Below the pieces are notes generated by a model. The model was not told where the DNA came from. It did not search any database and worked only from the letters and a program-made list of their open reading frames with translations. Source: SKVR01 sp964453995 (GTDB taxonomy: Bacteria > Bacteroidota > Bacteroidia > Bacteroidales > UBA7960). From it: a stretch of 64,000 nucleotides of DNA. Within the stretch, counting starts at the first letter, position 1; the number at the start of each line of letters is the position of its first letter. The translations under genes were made by a program, and so were the position numbers. Where the stretch lies: contig CAYVQC010000002.1 of NCBI GenBank assembly GCA_964453995.1, positions 56,955 through 120,954 of the forward strand, read 5' to 3'. Shown here in pieces: positions 26,328 through 34,340 of the stretch.

Positions 26328-28181
26328 TTATACCTCTACCAGGTCCAGGTCAACCCTAAGGTTATCAATGATGAAATTCTGACGGTCAGGGGTATTTTTT
26401 CCCATGTAGAATTCCAGCATCTCCTTCAGGCTACCGTCTTTTTGCAGCAGCACAGGATCCAATCTGATGCTCTTTCCTATAAAATTGCCAAACTCGTCAG
26501 GTGATATTTCTCCCAAACCTTTGAAACGGGTTATCTCGGGTTTTCCTTTGAGCTCTTCAATGGCATCTCTGCGCTCGTTTTCCGAATAACAGTAAATGGT
26601 TTTGCTCTTGTTGCGCACCCGGAAAAGCGGGGTTTGGAGAATGTACAAATGACCGTTTCTCACCAGGTCGGGAAAGAATTGGAGGAAAAAGGTAATGAGT
26701 AGCAGGCGGATGTGCATTCCGTCTACATCAGCATCTGTGGCAATAACAATATTGTTGTAACGAAGGTCTTCGAGGCTGTCTTCAATATTCAGTGCAGCCT
26801 GCAGCAGGTTGAACTCTTCGTTTTCATATACGATCTTTTTGGTCAGGCCAAAGCAGTTCAGGGGTTTTCCCTTGAGGCTGAATACGGCTTGAGTATTTAC
26901 ATCGCGGGCTTTGGTAATGCTGCCGGAAGCAGAGTCACCCTCGGTAATGAACAGGGTTGTTTCCAGGCGGCGTTCATGATTATCGTTATAGTGGATGCGG
27001 CAATCGCGCAGTTTTTTGTTGTGCAGACTGGCTTTTTTCACCCTTTCGCGGGCCAGTTTTTTGATGCTGGCCATATCCTTTCGTTCCTTTTCACTTTGCA
27101 GTATCTTCTTAAGGAGTGCATCAGCAGTTTCGGGGTTCATGTGAAGGTAGTTATCCAACTTGCGCTTCACTATATCCACCACATAGTTTCTAATGGTTGT
27201 ATTGTGCCCCGAGCCATTGCCATCCATATACTGCGAGCCGAGCTTGGTTTTGGTCTGCGACTCAAAAACAGGCTCATTGACCCTGATACTCAGGGCTACA
27301 ATAATGGATGTTTTGATATCATTGGCATCAAAATCGCGTTTGTAAAACTCACGGATGGTTTTTGTCAGGGCCTCACGGAAAGCATTCTGATGGGTACCCC
27401 CCTGGGTTGTATGTTGTCCGTTAACAAAGGAGAAATACTCTTCGCTGTACTGGGTGGCACTATGGGTAAAGGCAAATTCCAGGTCTTCATCCTGCAAATG
27501 AATGATGGGATAGCACATGGGTGTATCAATGTTGCGGCTAAGCAGGTCATGGAGCCCATTTTCAGCATGGATTTTTGTACCATTAAAATTGATGGTCAAA
27601 CCCTTGTTGAGAAACACATAGTTCCACAACATTTTTTCTATATAATCATTGATGTACCTGTATTTTCCGAAAATCTGTTCATCGGGGATAAAGCTTACCC
27701 TGGTACCACGCCTGCCGGTGTTGGGTTCTTCTTCCGATTCATGCACCAGGGTTCCACTTTCAAACCGTGCAATTTTTGTTTTCCCATCCCTTACAGACTG
27801 GATGGTAAAAAAACTGGAGAGAGCATTTACCGCTTTTGTACCCACACCATTGAGGCCAACGGTTTTTTTGAAAGCTTTCCCTTCATATTTGGCCCCGGTA
27901 TTCATGCGCGATACACATTCCACAACCTTCCCCAAAGGAATGCCACGGCCATAGTCACGCACAGTGATCGTTTTATCATTGATGGATACATCGATGGTTT
28001 TCCCATTACCCATGATGAATTCATCAATGGAATTGTCTATAATTTCTTTGATAAGAACGTAAATGCCATCGTCGTGGGAGCTTCCATCGCCCAGTTTACC
28101 AATATACATACCAGGACGCAGCCGGATATGCTCATCCCACTCAAGTGACCGTATGCTGTCTTCTGTATAGTTTGCGCTCAT
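26328..28181 (-). CDS. parE: DNA topoisomerase IV subunit B
   Basis: ParE is the ATPase subunit of topoisomerase IV, which decatenates chromosomes. The 617-residue product has the GHKL ATPase motifs (LIKEIIDNSIDE, DYGRGIP, GLNGVGTKAVNALS) and the TOPRIM motifs (LFITEGDSASG, LKGKPLN, IATDADVDGMHI). It lacks the long insert of GyrB. parC is not adjacent; the downstream neighbour is the convergent crp/fnr gene, 26 bp away. A minus-strand TATATTTG at 28204-28211 gives a leader of about 15 nt. GyrB as an alternative is less likely because of the short length and the HIRLRPGMYIGKLGDGS opening typical of Bacteroidota ParE. Confidence 0.92.
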   Translation of the reverse strand: MSANYTEDSIRSLEWDEHIRLRPGMYIGKLGDGSSHDDGIYVLIKEIIDNSIDEFIMGNGKTIDVSINDKTITVRDYGRGIPLGKVVECVSRMNTGAKYEGKAFKKTVGLNGVGTKAVNALSSFFTIQSVRDGKTKIARFESGTLVHESEEEPNTGRRGTRVSFIPDEQIFGKYRYINDYIEKMLWNYVFLNKGLTINFNGTKIHAENGLHDLLSRNIDTPMCYPIIHLQDEDLEFAFTHSATQYSEEYFSFVNGQHTTQGGTHQNAFREALTKTIREFYKRDFDANDIKTSIIVALSIRVNEPVFESQTKTKLGSQYMDGNGSGHNTTIRNYVVDIVKRKLDNYLHMNPETADALLKKILQSEKERKDMASIKKLARERVKKASLHNKKLRDCRIHYNDNHERRLETTLFITEGDSASGSITKARDVNTQAVFSLKGKPLNCFGLTKKIVYENEEFNLLQAALNIEDSLEDLRYNNIVIATDADVDGMHIRLLLITFFLQFFPDLVRNGHLYILQTPLFRVRNKSKTIYCYSENERRDAIEELKGKPEITRFKGLGEISPDEFGNFIGKSIRLDPVLLQKDGSLKEMLEFYMGKNTPDRQNFIIDNLRVDLDLVEV

Positions 28182-28203
28182 TTGTACTTTTCAAATTAAC
28201 TTG

Positions 28204-28211
28204 CAAATATA
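28204..28211 (-). promoter_or_regulatory. -7 element of parE promoter
   Basis: The minus strand reads TATATTTG, an exact TAnnTTTG match 23 bp upstream of the parE start codon. Confidence 0.5.
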
Positions 28212-28582
28212 ACACTTCGCAGGCCAGAAAGAGTTATGGAAAGAGAACAGTTTATCAACAACAGTTCTGCCTCATCTATCCCTCTAAAACATTGACATTG
28301 CCCATTCTACAAGCGTCATTTGAGTAAATCTCAAATATTGTTCAAAAAAAATTCCTTTTTATGCTCGGGGAACCTCCATTTCTTTTCAGGGAACAGACAC
28401 GCGCATTGCTTTGCATCACCCGCCCTAAAAATGACTCTGCCAGACCATTTTCACAACCCATTTGAACGGAAATTCGGTTTTTTTATTGCTGCCCACAAAT
28501 TTTCTTTTTTATTGAAACCCTTTGGTTTACAACACGTATCACTATCAACCGAGTGTTTGCGACTTCAAAATCCTCGATTTTT

Positions 28583-28612
28583 TTTGGTTTTTAGAAAAAT
28601 TTTTTAATTTTA
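28583..28612 (+). promoter_or_regulatory. Predicted promoter of TonB-receptor leader
   Basis: TTTG at 28583-28586 is followed after 18 bp by TAATTTTA (28605-28612), one mismatch from TAnnTTTG. Transcription would start near 28619, 20 nt before the 7-codon ORF. Confidence 0.45.
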
Positions 28613-28638
28613 CAACAGCAAACAAAAACAAAAACAAC

Positions 28639-28662
28639 ATGAAGAGAAACCCTGTGAAGTAA
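28639..28662 (+). CDS. Putative 7-residue leader peptide MKRNPVK
   Basis: ATG AAG AGA AAC CCT GTG AAG TAA follows an A/C-rich leader (CAAAAACAAC before the ATG). Its last four codons form the 5' arm of the terminator at 28650-28673, so a ribosome translating it would prevent the hairpin. An almost identical A/C-rich leader and ATGAAGAGAA start occurs at 50848-50875. Whether it is translated is not known. Confidence 0.4.
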   Translation: MKRNPVK

Positions 28663-28682
28663 TATTCACAGGGCTTTTTTTT
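28650..28682 (+). terminator. Attenuator-like terminator upstream of TonB receptor
   Basis: CCCTGTGAA (28650-28658) and TTCACAGGG (28665-28673) form a perfect 9-bp stem with a 6-nt loop, followed by C and eight T. It lies about 30 nt after the predicted start and 163 nt before the receptor ATG, and overlaps the tiny ORF. Confidence 0.8.
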
Positions 28683-28747
28683 GGCCCTTCTGTTTTTAGG
28701 TTTCCCTTCCTCTTAAAAAATGATAATTTCATTGTTAGGCTTAAACT

Positions 28748-28834
28748 ATGAAGAATATTGAGCGTCTAATACCGACAATGTTTAAAAATTTGATCATTCC
28801 TACTCTTATTCATTCATTTATTGAACATCAGTAA
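28748..28834 (+). CDS. Possible 28-residue upstream ORF
   Basis: An ATG-initiated frame encodes a 28-residue peptide, partly hydrophobic (MFKNLIIPTLIHSF in its middle), that ends with TAA at 28832-28834, ten nucleotides before the receptor ATG and in a different frame. The short spacing would allow translational coupling. I have no other evidence that it is translated. Confidence 0.25.
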   Translation: MKNIERLIPTMFKNLIIPTLIHSFIEHQ

Positions 28835-28844
28835 ACTATTCTTC

Positions 28845-31370
28845 ATGAAAACCTACCTTAAGGCAGCGATCACGATGGTGATCCTAAACATCTTATTCCT
28901 ATCCTTTGTTTCTTTTTCCCAACCCGGCCAGGGGCGACGCATAAACCCTGAAAACCTTCCTAAAATTGGTGTATTGAGAGGAACCATTATCGACAGTGAA
29001 ACCCGAGAGCCATTGATGTTTGCCAGTGTTGTGCTCAGCACTGTTCGGGATTCTACAATGGTTTCAGGCGCCATTACCAATGAACAGGGAGCTTTCGTTA
29101 TGGAAGAACTACCTCCGGGAATGTTTTATATAACCATCAATTATGTTGGATATCCGCGCCAGTATTTCAATTCCATCAGAATCACCTTTCGCGAACCGGA
29201 ATTCGATATGGGCACCATTGAAGTATCACCTTCGGCACAAACCCTAAGTGAAGTAACCGTTGAAGCCGAAAGAACCCTCATGGAAACCGGTCTTGACCGC
29301 AGGGTGATCAATGTTGGCCAGGAGCTCACCTCCATTGGTGGAACAGGATTGGACATTATGCAGAATATACCCAGTGTTGCCGTGGATTTTGACGGAAATG
29401 TAAGCCTCAGAGGAAGTACCAATGTAACGATTCTTATAGACGGCCGACCATCAACCCTTACGGGTTTAAGCGGTCCTGAAGCACTGGAGCAGATCCCCGC
29501 AGAAATGATCGACCGCGTGGAAGTCATTACTAACCCGTCGGCGCGCTACAATCCGGAAGGAACCTCGGGAATTATCAACGTGGTGCTGAAAAAACAACGC
29601 CGGCCCGGCTACAATGGCATGATCGCTCTCAATGCAGGATCGGCAGGTACCTATAGTGGATCTGTTAACCTGAATTATAAGGTGAAAAAATGGAATTTCT
29701 TTACCAATTTCAGCGGGCGCCTGTTTGACACTGAAAGTTTTGGAAACAGCCGGCGGCAAACCTGGGGGGGTGATATGACCAATTATATGGACCAGGACAT
29801 TGTGAAGGGAGACTTTGGCATGACTTCCAATAATTTCCAGGTGGGAGCAGATTATAACTTCAACGATAAAAACATCCTCACCCTGTCTACCCGATACAGC
29901 AAATGGGACCGCACTATGGACAATATTACCAATTACGACCTCTACTCTCTTACCGATCCGGAAATTATTATCCAGGGGCAGCTTTTCCAGATGGACAACG
30001 AAACAGGGATGCTGCACAATTCCTTCAGCCATCAGTTGAACTATCGTCGCACATACGATCAGCCCAACAGGGAATTGATTTTTGATATGGGATATTCAAC
30101 CCGTACAATGGATCGCACAGAGTTTTTCAACCAGGAGTTTTTCAACGATAATTTTGCCAACCCCAATGGTGTCCTCATAAGGGAGCGCTCACAGATGGAT
30201 GGCAGTAACTGGTCATTTACCTCGCAGCTGGACTATGTGCATCCGCTGGGTAAAGATTCAAAGATTGAAACTGGGTTCAGGACCCAGGTAAGACAATTGG
30301 ATTCTGATTTTACCTTTGAAAATGAAACCAGCCCTGATCAATGGACCAACAACCCCAACCGAAGCAACCACTTTGTTTACGATGAGCAAATTTTTGCAGC
30401 TTATGGCATGTATGGTGCCGTACTGGGTAAATACAGTGTGCAGGCAGGCTTAAGGGCCGAACAAACCTTCACCACTGCTGATCAGCGTAGCGATGTTAAC
30501 GAGCCTTTCGACAACCAGTACCTGAGTTTGTTTCCCACACTGCACCTGCGTCGCAACCTGGAGAACAACCAGGCACTACAGGTAAGCTACAGCCGCAGGA
30601 TTAACCGCCCACACAACCGAACCATCAATCCATTTATGAGATACAACAGTGAGTTTGACGTATCTTACGGCAACCCCAATCTCAATCCTGAATTCATCAA
30701 CTCATACGAGATTGGATATAACCGTTTTTGGAAAACCACAACACTCAATCCCAGTCTCTTCTACCGGTATACCAACGCAATGATCTCCCGCTACAGGTAT
30801 GTAGAAAGTATCGAAGGAAAAGACGTTACGGTTACCACTTATGAAAATCTCAGCCAGGGCATCAGTTATGGTGCTGAACTGATCCTTACCCAACGCATTG
30901 CCCCATGGTGGAACGTGAATACCACATTAAGTTATTTCAGAAGTATAATTGAGGGAGCGCAAATGGATGAGGAAGCTGATAGTTATTCCTGGTCAGGACG
31001 GCTTGTTTCCAATATCTCCCTTGGCAAAGGATGGAATGCACAGGTAAATGGTTTTTACCGCTCGCCGGTAATCATGCTACAAGGCGAAATGGATGCCATG
31101 TATGCCGCAAGTGCAGGAATAAGAAAGAATATCTGGAACAATGCCGGCACCATCTCCTTAAACATCTCAGATATTTTCAACACCATGCGCTTCAGTATGA
31201 CCAACTATGGTGAAAATTATAATATGAATATGGAACGTTGGCGAACAAGTCGCTTTATTACCCTGGGCTTCACTTATCGTATCAATGAGTTTGACAGGCG
31301 CAACCAACGAAACGGCCAACAGAGAGACTCCAATGGCGATTCTATGGATTTTGACGACTTTGACATGTAG
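28845..31370 (+). CDS. TonB-dependent outer-membrane receptor
   Basis: I place the start at ATG 28845 (841 residues); an upstream TTG adds eight residues. A signal peptide covers residues 1-25. A carboxypeptidase-regulatory-like domain follows (about 43-130, GVLRGTIIDSETREPLMFASV and VGYPRQYF). A plug domain comes next (about 140-250, with NIPSVAVDFDGNVSLRGSTNVTILIDGRPS and RVEVITNPSARYNPEGTSGIINVVLKK). The rest is an outer-membrane barrel of the OMP_b-brl_3 type. No SusD partner is adjacent, so a glycan-utilisation locus is not indicated. The substrate is unknown. It has a long structured leader with an attenuator-like terminator. Confidence 0.93.
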   Translation: MKTYLKAAITMVILNILFLSFVSFSQPGQGRRINPENLPKIGVLRGTIIDSETREPLMFASVVLSTVRDSTMVSGAITNEQGAFVMEELPPGMFYITINYVGYPRQYFNSIRITFREPEFDMGTIEVSPSAQTLSEVTVEAERTLMETGLDRRVINVGQELTSIGGTGLDIMQNIPSVAVDFDGNVSLRGSTNVTILIDGRPSTLTGLSGPEALEQIPAEMIDRVEVITNPSARYNPEGTSGIINVVLKKQRRPGYNGMIALNAGSAGTYSGSVNLNYKVKKWNFFTNFSGRLFDTESFGNSRRQTWGGDMTNYMDQDIVKGDFGMTSNNFQVGADYNFNDKNILTLSTRYSKWDRTMDNITNYDLYSLTDPEIIIQGQLFQMDNETGMLHNSFSHQLNYRRTYDQPNRELIFDMGYSTRTMDRTEFFNQEFFNDNFANPNGVLIRERSQMDGSNWSFTSQLDYVHPLGKDSKIETGFRTQVRQLDSDFTFENETSPDQWTNNPNRSNHFVYDEQIFAAYGMYGAVLGKYSVQAGLRAEQTFTTADQRSDVNEPFDNQYLSLFPTLHLRRNLENNQALQVSYSRRINRPHNRTINPFMRYNSEFDVSYGNPNLNPEFINSYEIGYNRFWKTTTLNPSLFYRYTNAMISRYRYVESIEGKDVTVTTYENLSQGISYGAELILTQRIAPWWNVNTTLSYFRSIIEGAQMDEEADSYSWSGRLVSNISLGKGWNAQVNGFYRSPVIMLQGEMDAMYAASAGIRKNIWNNAGTISLNISDIFNTMRFSMTNYGENYNMNMERWRTSRFITLGFTYRINEFDRRNQRNGQQRDSNGDSMDFDDFDM

Positions 31371-31401
31371 GTTTTTTGTTTTGTTTTGACCCTTACCGGG
31401 A

Positions 31402-31442
31402 AAAAGCCCCTTTAGCAGGTATAATCTTGCTTTGGGGCTTTT
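31402..31442. terminator. Bidirectional terminator between TonB receptor and SUI1 gene
   Basis: AAAAGCCCC and GGGGCTTTT form a perfect 9-bp stem; an inner AGCA/TGCT pair extends it. A-rich and T-rich flanks on both sides fit termination of both convergent genes. Confidence 0.75.
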
Positions 31443-31449
31443 CGTTTTT

Positions 31450-31794
31450 TTATCCTCCTGCCTTTTTTGCTTTATAGCCCTCCTTGAGAAGAATATCCAG
31501 TACTTTATCACGATGGTCGCCCTGTACAAGAATTTCACCATCCTTTGCTGAGCCCCCTACTCCACATTTGCTTTTCAGAAGCTTTCCCAGGGCTTCCAGG
31601 TCTTCCTGTTTTCCTTCAAAACCGGTTACAAGGGTAGCGGTTTTTCCTCCCCTGCCCTTCTTGCTGATAAGTATTTTCAGATTTTGCTGCTGCGGAGGTA
31701 ATGTTTCGGCAGTCTCCTCCGGAAGGGAAAAGTCAAAATCTTTATTGGTTGAATAAACAATATTACCCAGGGTTTTGGGTTTTTTCTTCGCCAT
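31450..31794 (-). CDS. SUI1/eIF1-like translation factor (YciH family)
   Basis: The 114-residue product has the SUI1 fold core: KILISKKGRGGKTATLVTGFEG, then LEALGKLLKSKCGVGGSAKDGEILVQGDHRDKVLDILLKEGYKAKKAGG. The KxGRGGKTxTxxxGF motif and the CGVGGS turn are diagnostic. Bacterial YciH-type proteins are thought to act on initiation fidelity or stress. The N-terminal 35 residues are variable. It lies 56 bp downstream of the lipid kinase on the same strand and ends at a shared terminator. Confidence 0.92.
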   Translation of the reverse strand: MAKKKPKTLGNIVYSTNKDFDFSLPEETAETLPPQQQNLKILISKKGRGGKTATLVTGFEGKQEDLEALGKLLKSKCGVGGSAKDGEILVQGDHRDKVLDILLKEGYKAKKAGG

Positions 31795-31850
31795 AGTATG
31801 AGTGTTTTGAAGATCGGTAAATCAATTGAAGGAAACTGATTACTGCAATG

Positions 31851-32729
31851 CTAAACCAGCAGCTGTAAAGATAAGGGATTAATCTGAAAGGTAAATTGAT
31901 CAGTTAATCCACACGGATCACCATCTATGTGCCAATGGATGGCTTTGTCAGTTTTTACACAGACTTTTGCAGCCCTGTAGTATTGGACAAAAGATGTGCG
32001 GTGAATAGAACCGGTCAGTAGCCCGATGGCCACTACCGGTGAGAGCCAAACGGGTACACGTTGCAATATGCAAATATCAAGCAGACCATCATGAGCAACG
32101 GCCCATGGGGCAATTACAGCATTGTTTCCAAACTGTCCTGAATTGGCCACACAAACCATAATTGATTTTTCCTCAAGGTTTATATTTTCTGTTTTTACCG
32201 AAAACCCGAAAGATTTGTATTGAGGATACAGGGAAACAACTGCCCTGATATAAGACAAGAAGCCCCGTGTTTGCAATTGCGCAAATTTTTCAGCCACAAG
32301 GCCATCGAATCCGACCCCTGCCAGGTTGAGGGCAAAGCGATCATTGGCCGTAAACGTATCGATCCACCGGCAACGAAATCCATTGATACACTTCACAGCG
32401 CTGATGGTATTGCAGGGAATATTCATCTGGCGGGCAAAGCCATTGCCGGAGCCCACAGGTATGATTCCCAGGGCAGTATGGCTTCCCAGTAGCGCAGAGG
32501 CAACTTCATTAACAGTACCGTCGCCCCCGGCCACAATTACAGCAGCCTTTCCTTTTTCAGCAGCCTCCCGTGCCAGCTCACGGGCATGCCCTGCATAGGA
32601 GGTATAATGCAATTCATGGACGAAGACATCATGGTCAAGATGTTTTTCCAGGCAATACAGCACCTTTTGCTTATCCTTTATCCCTGCAATGGGATTGATA
32701 AGGATGGAAATCTCTCTTTTTTGTGCCAC
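31851..32729 (-). CDS. YegS/DgkB-type diacylglycerol kinase family lipid kinase
   Basis: These enzymes phosphorylate diacylglycerol or other lipids. The 292-residue product has the catalytic GGDGT at 68-72 in IVAGGDGTVNEVASAL, and GSGNGFARQMNIP near 97. The C-terminal domain carries the expected DGLLDICIL strand. Length is standard. The true lipid substrate cannot be told from sequence. Ferritin lies 77 bp upstream and the SUI1 gene 56 bp downstream, all on the same strand. Confidence 0.92.
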   Translation of the reverse strand: MAQKREISILINPIAGIKDKQKVLYCLEKHLDHDVFVHELHYTSYAGHARELAREAAEKGKAAVIVAGGDGTVNEVASALLGSHTALGIIPVGSGNGFARQMNIPCNTISAVKCINGFRCRWIDTFTANDRFALNLAGVGFDGLVAEKFAQLQTRGFLSYIRAVVSLYPQYKSFGFSVKTENINLEEKSIMVCVANSGQFGNNAVIAPWAVAHDGLLDICILQRVPVWLSPVVAIGLLTGSIHRTSFVQYYRAAKVCVKTDKAIHWHIDGDPCGLTDQFTFQINPLSLQLLV

Positions 32730-32806
32730 AGTTGGAGGTAGTATAAAAATGAAAACCGGGAAATAAAAAAGCTTATCCCGGTTTTTGGTCAGATATGGTA
32801 AAAAGA

Positions 32807-33310
32807 TTATTCTTCAGTTTCACCTGCTGCCCGCATGGCCATAATATCGCGATCGAACATATACAGATTGCCATCACCAAGTAAGTTGAGTTTATCCAGC
32901 AAACTCTGTACAGAAGACTCTTCTTCCAGTTGTTCATCAACAAACCACTGGATCCAGTTATGGGTGGTGAAGTCTTTTTCATCAAGGCAAATGCCTACAA
33001 TGTTATTGATAGACCTGGTAACCATTTGCTCATGTTCCAGGGAAGCTTCGAAAGCCTGCTTAATGCCTTTGAACTCGCGCGGTGGCTGATCAATCTTCGG
33101 AACGATGGCATGTCCGCCTCTTTCATTGATGTATTTGATAAATTTCAGCATATGCCCGATCTCTTCCATGTGCTGCGCGTAGAACCAGTTGGAAATTCCT
33201 TCGAGGCCCTTGCTATCGGCCCATGAAGCCATAGCCAGATACAGCTGTGCTGCATAGCCTTCCTTTTCAACTTGCTCATTCAAAACTTTTTCCAATTTCT
33301 TCGTTAACAT
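32807..33310 (-). CDS. Ferritin (non-haem)
   Basis: Ferritin oxidises and stores iron as a 24-mer. The 167-residue product has the ferroxidase ligands: Glu17, Glu50 and His53 in MEEIGHM, Glu in the EHEQMV helix (about 94), and Glu/Gln in FVDEQLEEE (about 127). No haem-binding methionine of bacterioferritin type is evident. The -7 element TAACTTTG (minus, 33351-33358) gives a 34-nt leader. It lies 123 bp downstream of atpG on the same strand but has its own promoter. Confidence 0.95.
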   Translation of the reverse strand: MLTKKLEKVLNEQVEKEGYAAQLYLAMASWADSKGLEGISNWFYAQHMEEIGHMLKFIKYINERGGHAIVPKIDQPPREFKGIKQAFEASLEHEQMVTRSINNIVGICLDEKDFTTHNWIQWFVDEQLEEESSVQSLLDKLNLLGDGNLYMFDRDIMAMRAAGETEE

Positions 33311-33350
33311 ACTCCTGGGTTTTAATGGTTAATAATACGGTTTCTGTCCA

Positions 33351-33358
33351 CAAAGTTA
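33351..33358 (-). promoter_or_regulatory. -7 element of ferritin promoter
   Basis: The minus strand reads TAACTTTG, an exact TAnnTTTG match, 41 bp upstream of the ferritin start. The -33 region reads TTTC, close to TTTG but spaced a little short. Confidence 0.5.
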
Positions 33359-33433
33359 GTAAATTTAGTAAGCAGAAAGAGCAGGAAAGTTATAATTCAG
33401 ATAAGGATAACCTGGCATAAAACTGAACCACTT

Positions 33434-34318
33434 TTATGCATTCAGGGCTTCTGCACCACCTACAATCTCAACAATTTCATTGGTAATGGATGACTGCCTT
33501 ACCTTATTGTAGGTAATGGTGAGGTTTTTCAGCAATTCGGTAGCATTATCAGTGGCCTTATGCATGGCCGTCATGCGTGCTCCATGTTCACTGGTATAGG
33601 AGTCAAGCAAAATGCGGTACACAAAGGTTTGTACTACCTTGGGAACCAACTCATCCAATATCTCCTTTCGAGAGGGTTCAAGGATGTAGTCAAACTCCAG
33701 GTCCCGGGCATCCTCGTCCGACTGTTGGTCAGCATTCAAAGTGATGGGAAGAAGCTGTTCGGCAATGATTTGATAACTTGCTGCATTAATAAAGCGGTTA
33801 TACACAACATCGATCTTCTGATATTTACCCGATTCGATGGCAGCCATGGCTTTGCGTGCAAACTCAAAGGCGGGTTGGAACTTTACATTATCGATAAGAT
33901 CGTGAAAGTACTCTTCAACAGTATAATTGGTTTTAAGGAAAAATTCTTCAGCTTTTTTCCCTGCAATCCAAAGGGTAATGGTATAACCTTTTTCTTTTAA
34001 TGTTTTGAGGTGAGTAACTGCTTTTTTAATCAGGTTGGCATTGAAGGTACCACACAGACCCTTATTCCCGGCGACAATAATTACCAGGACATCTTTTACA
34101 GGCCTGGTGGTACAGAGCACATTTTTATCCTCCATTTTGAGGCCCTGGTTGATATTGTTCAGGATGTTTCTGAGTTGCGCCTCATAAGGCCCCAGGTTTT
34201 GAATGGCATTCTGTCCCTTGCGCAGCTTTGATGCAGAAACCATCTTCATGGCACTGGTAATTTGCCTTGTAGATTTAATAGAAGCTATTCTTACTCTTAC
34301 TTCCTTTAAGTTGGCCAT
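33434..34318 (-). CDS. atpG: ATP synthase F1 subunit gamma
   Basis: The gamma subunit is the rotor shaft of F1. The 294-residue product begins MANLKEVRVRIASIKSTRQITSAMKMVSASKLR, the conserved N-terminal helix, and ends with the C-terminal helix RMTAMHKATDNATELLKNLTITYNKVRQSSITNEIVEIVGGAEAL. It lies 22 bp after atpA and is the last gene of the cluster. Confidence 0.98.
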   Translation of the reverse strand: MANLKEVRVRIASIKSTRQITSAMKMVSASKLRKGQNAIQNLGPYEAQLRNILNNINQGLKMEDKNVLCTTRPVKDVLVIIVAGNKGLCGTFNANLIKKAVTHLKTLKEKGYTITLWIAGKKAEEFFLKTNYTVEEYFHDLIDNVKFQPAFEFARKAMAAIESGKYQKIDVVYNRFINAASYQIIAEQLLPITLNADQQSDEDARDLEFDYILEPSRKEILDELVPKVVQTFVYRILLDSYTSEHGARMTAMHKATDNATELLKNLTITYNKVRQSSITNEIVEIVGGAEALNA

Positions 34319-34340
34319 ACTACAGATAGGTTAAATTATT

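Larger units (their letters stand above)
28182..28844. other. Long structured leader region between parE and TonB receptor
   Basis: This 663-bp region contains the parE promoter at one end. Positions 28212-28580 are AT-rich with no feature I can support. Then come a plus-strand promoter (28583-28612), a 7-codon ORF overlapping a strong terminator (28639-28682), and a second 28-codon ORF (28748-28834) that ends 10 nt before the receptor start. Confidence 0.55.

Noticed and set aside
26712..28148. 478-codon ORF on the plus strand opposite parE
   Set aside because: It is a shadow of a strongly conserved minus-strand topoisomerase gene, and its translation has no recognisable domain.
28320..28607. 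95-codon plus-strand ORF upstream of the TonB leader
   Set aside because: TTG start, biased Phe/Ser/His composition typical of AT-rich noncoding DNA, and it overlaps the predicted promoter.
28650..28673. Rex or CRP box (TGTGA...TCACA) upstream of TonB receptor
   Set aside because: The arms are eight bases apart rather than six, and the T-run that follows makes a terminator the better reading.
28845..31370. SusC/SusD glycan-utilisation locus
   Set aside because: The TonB receptor is alone, is the shorter OMP_b-brl_3 type, and has no SusD or glycosidase neighbour.
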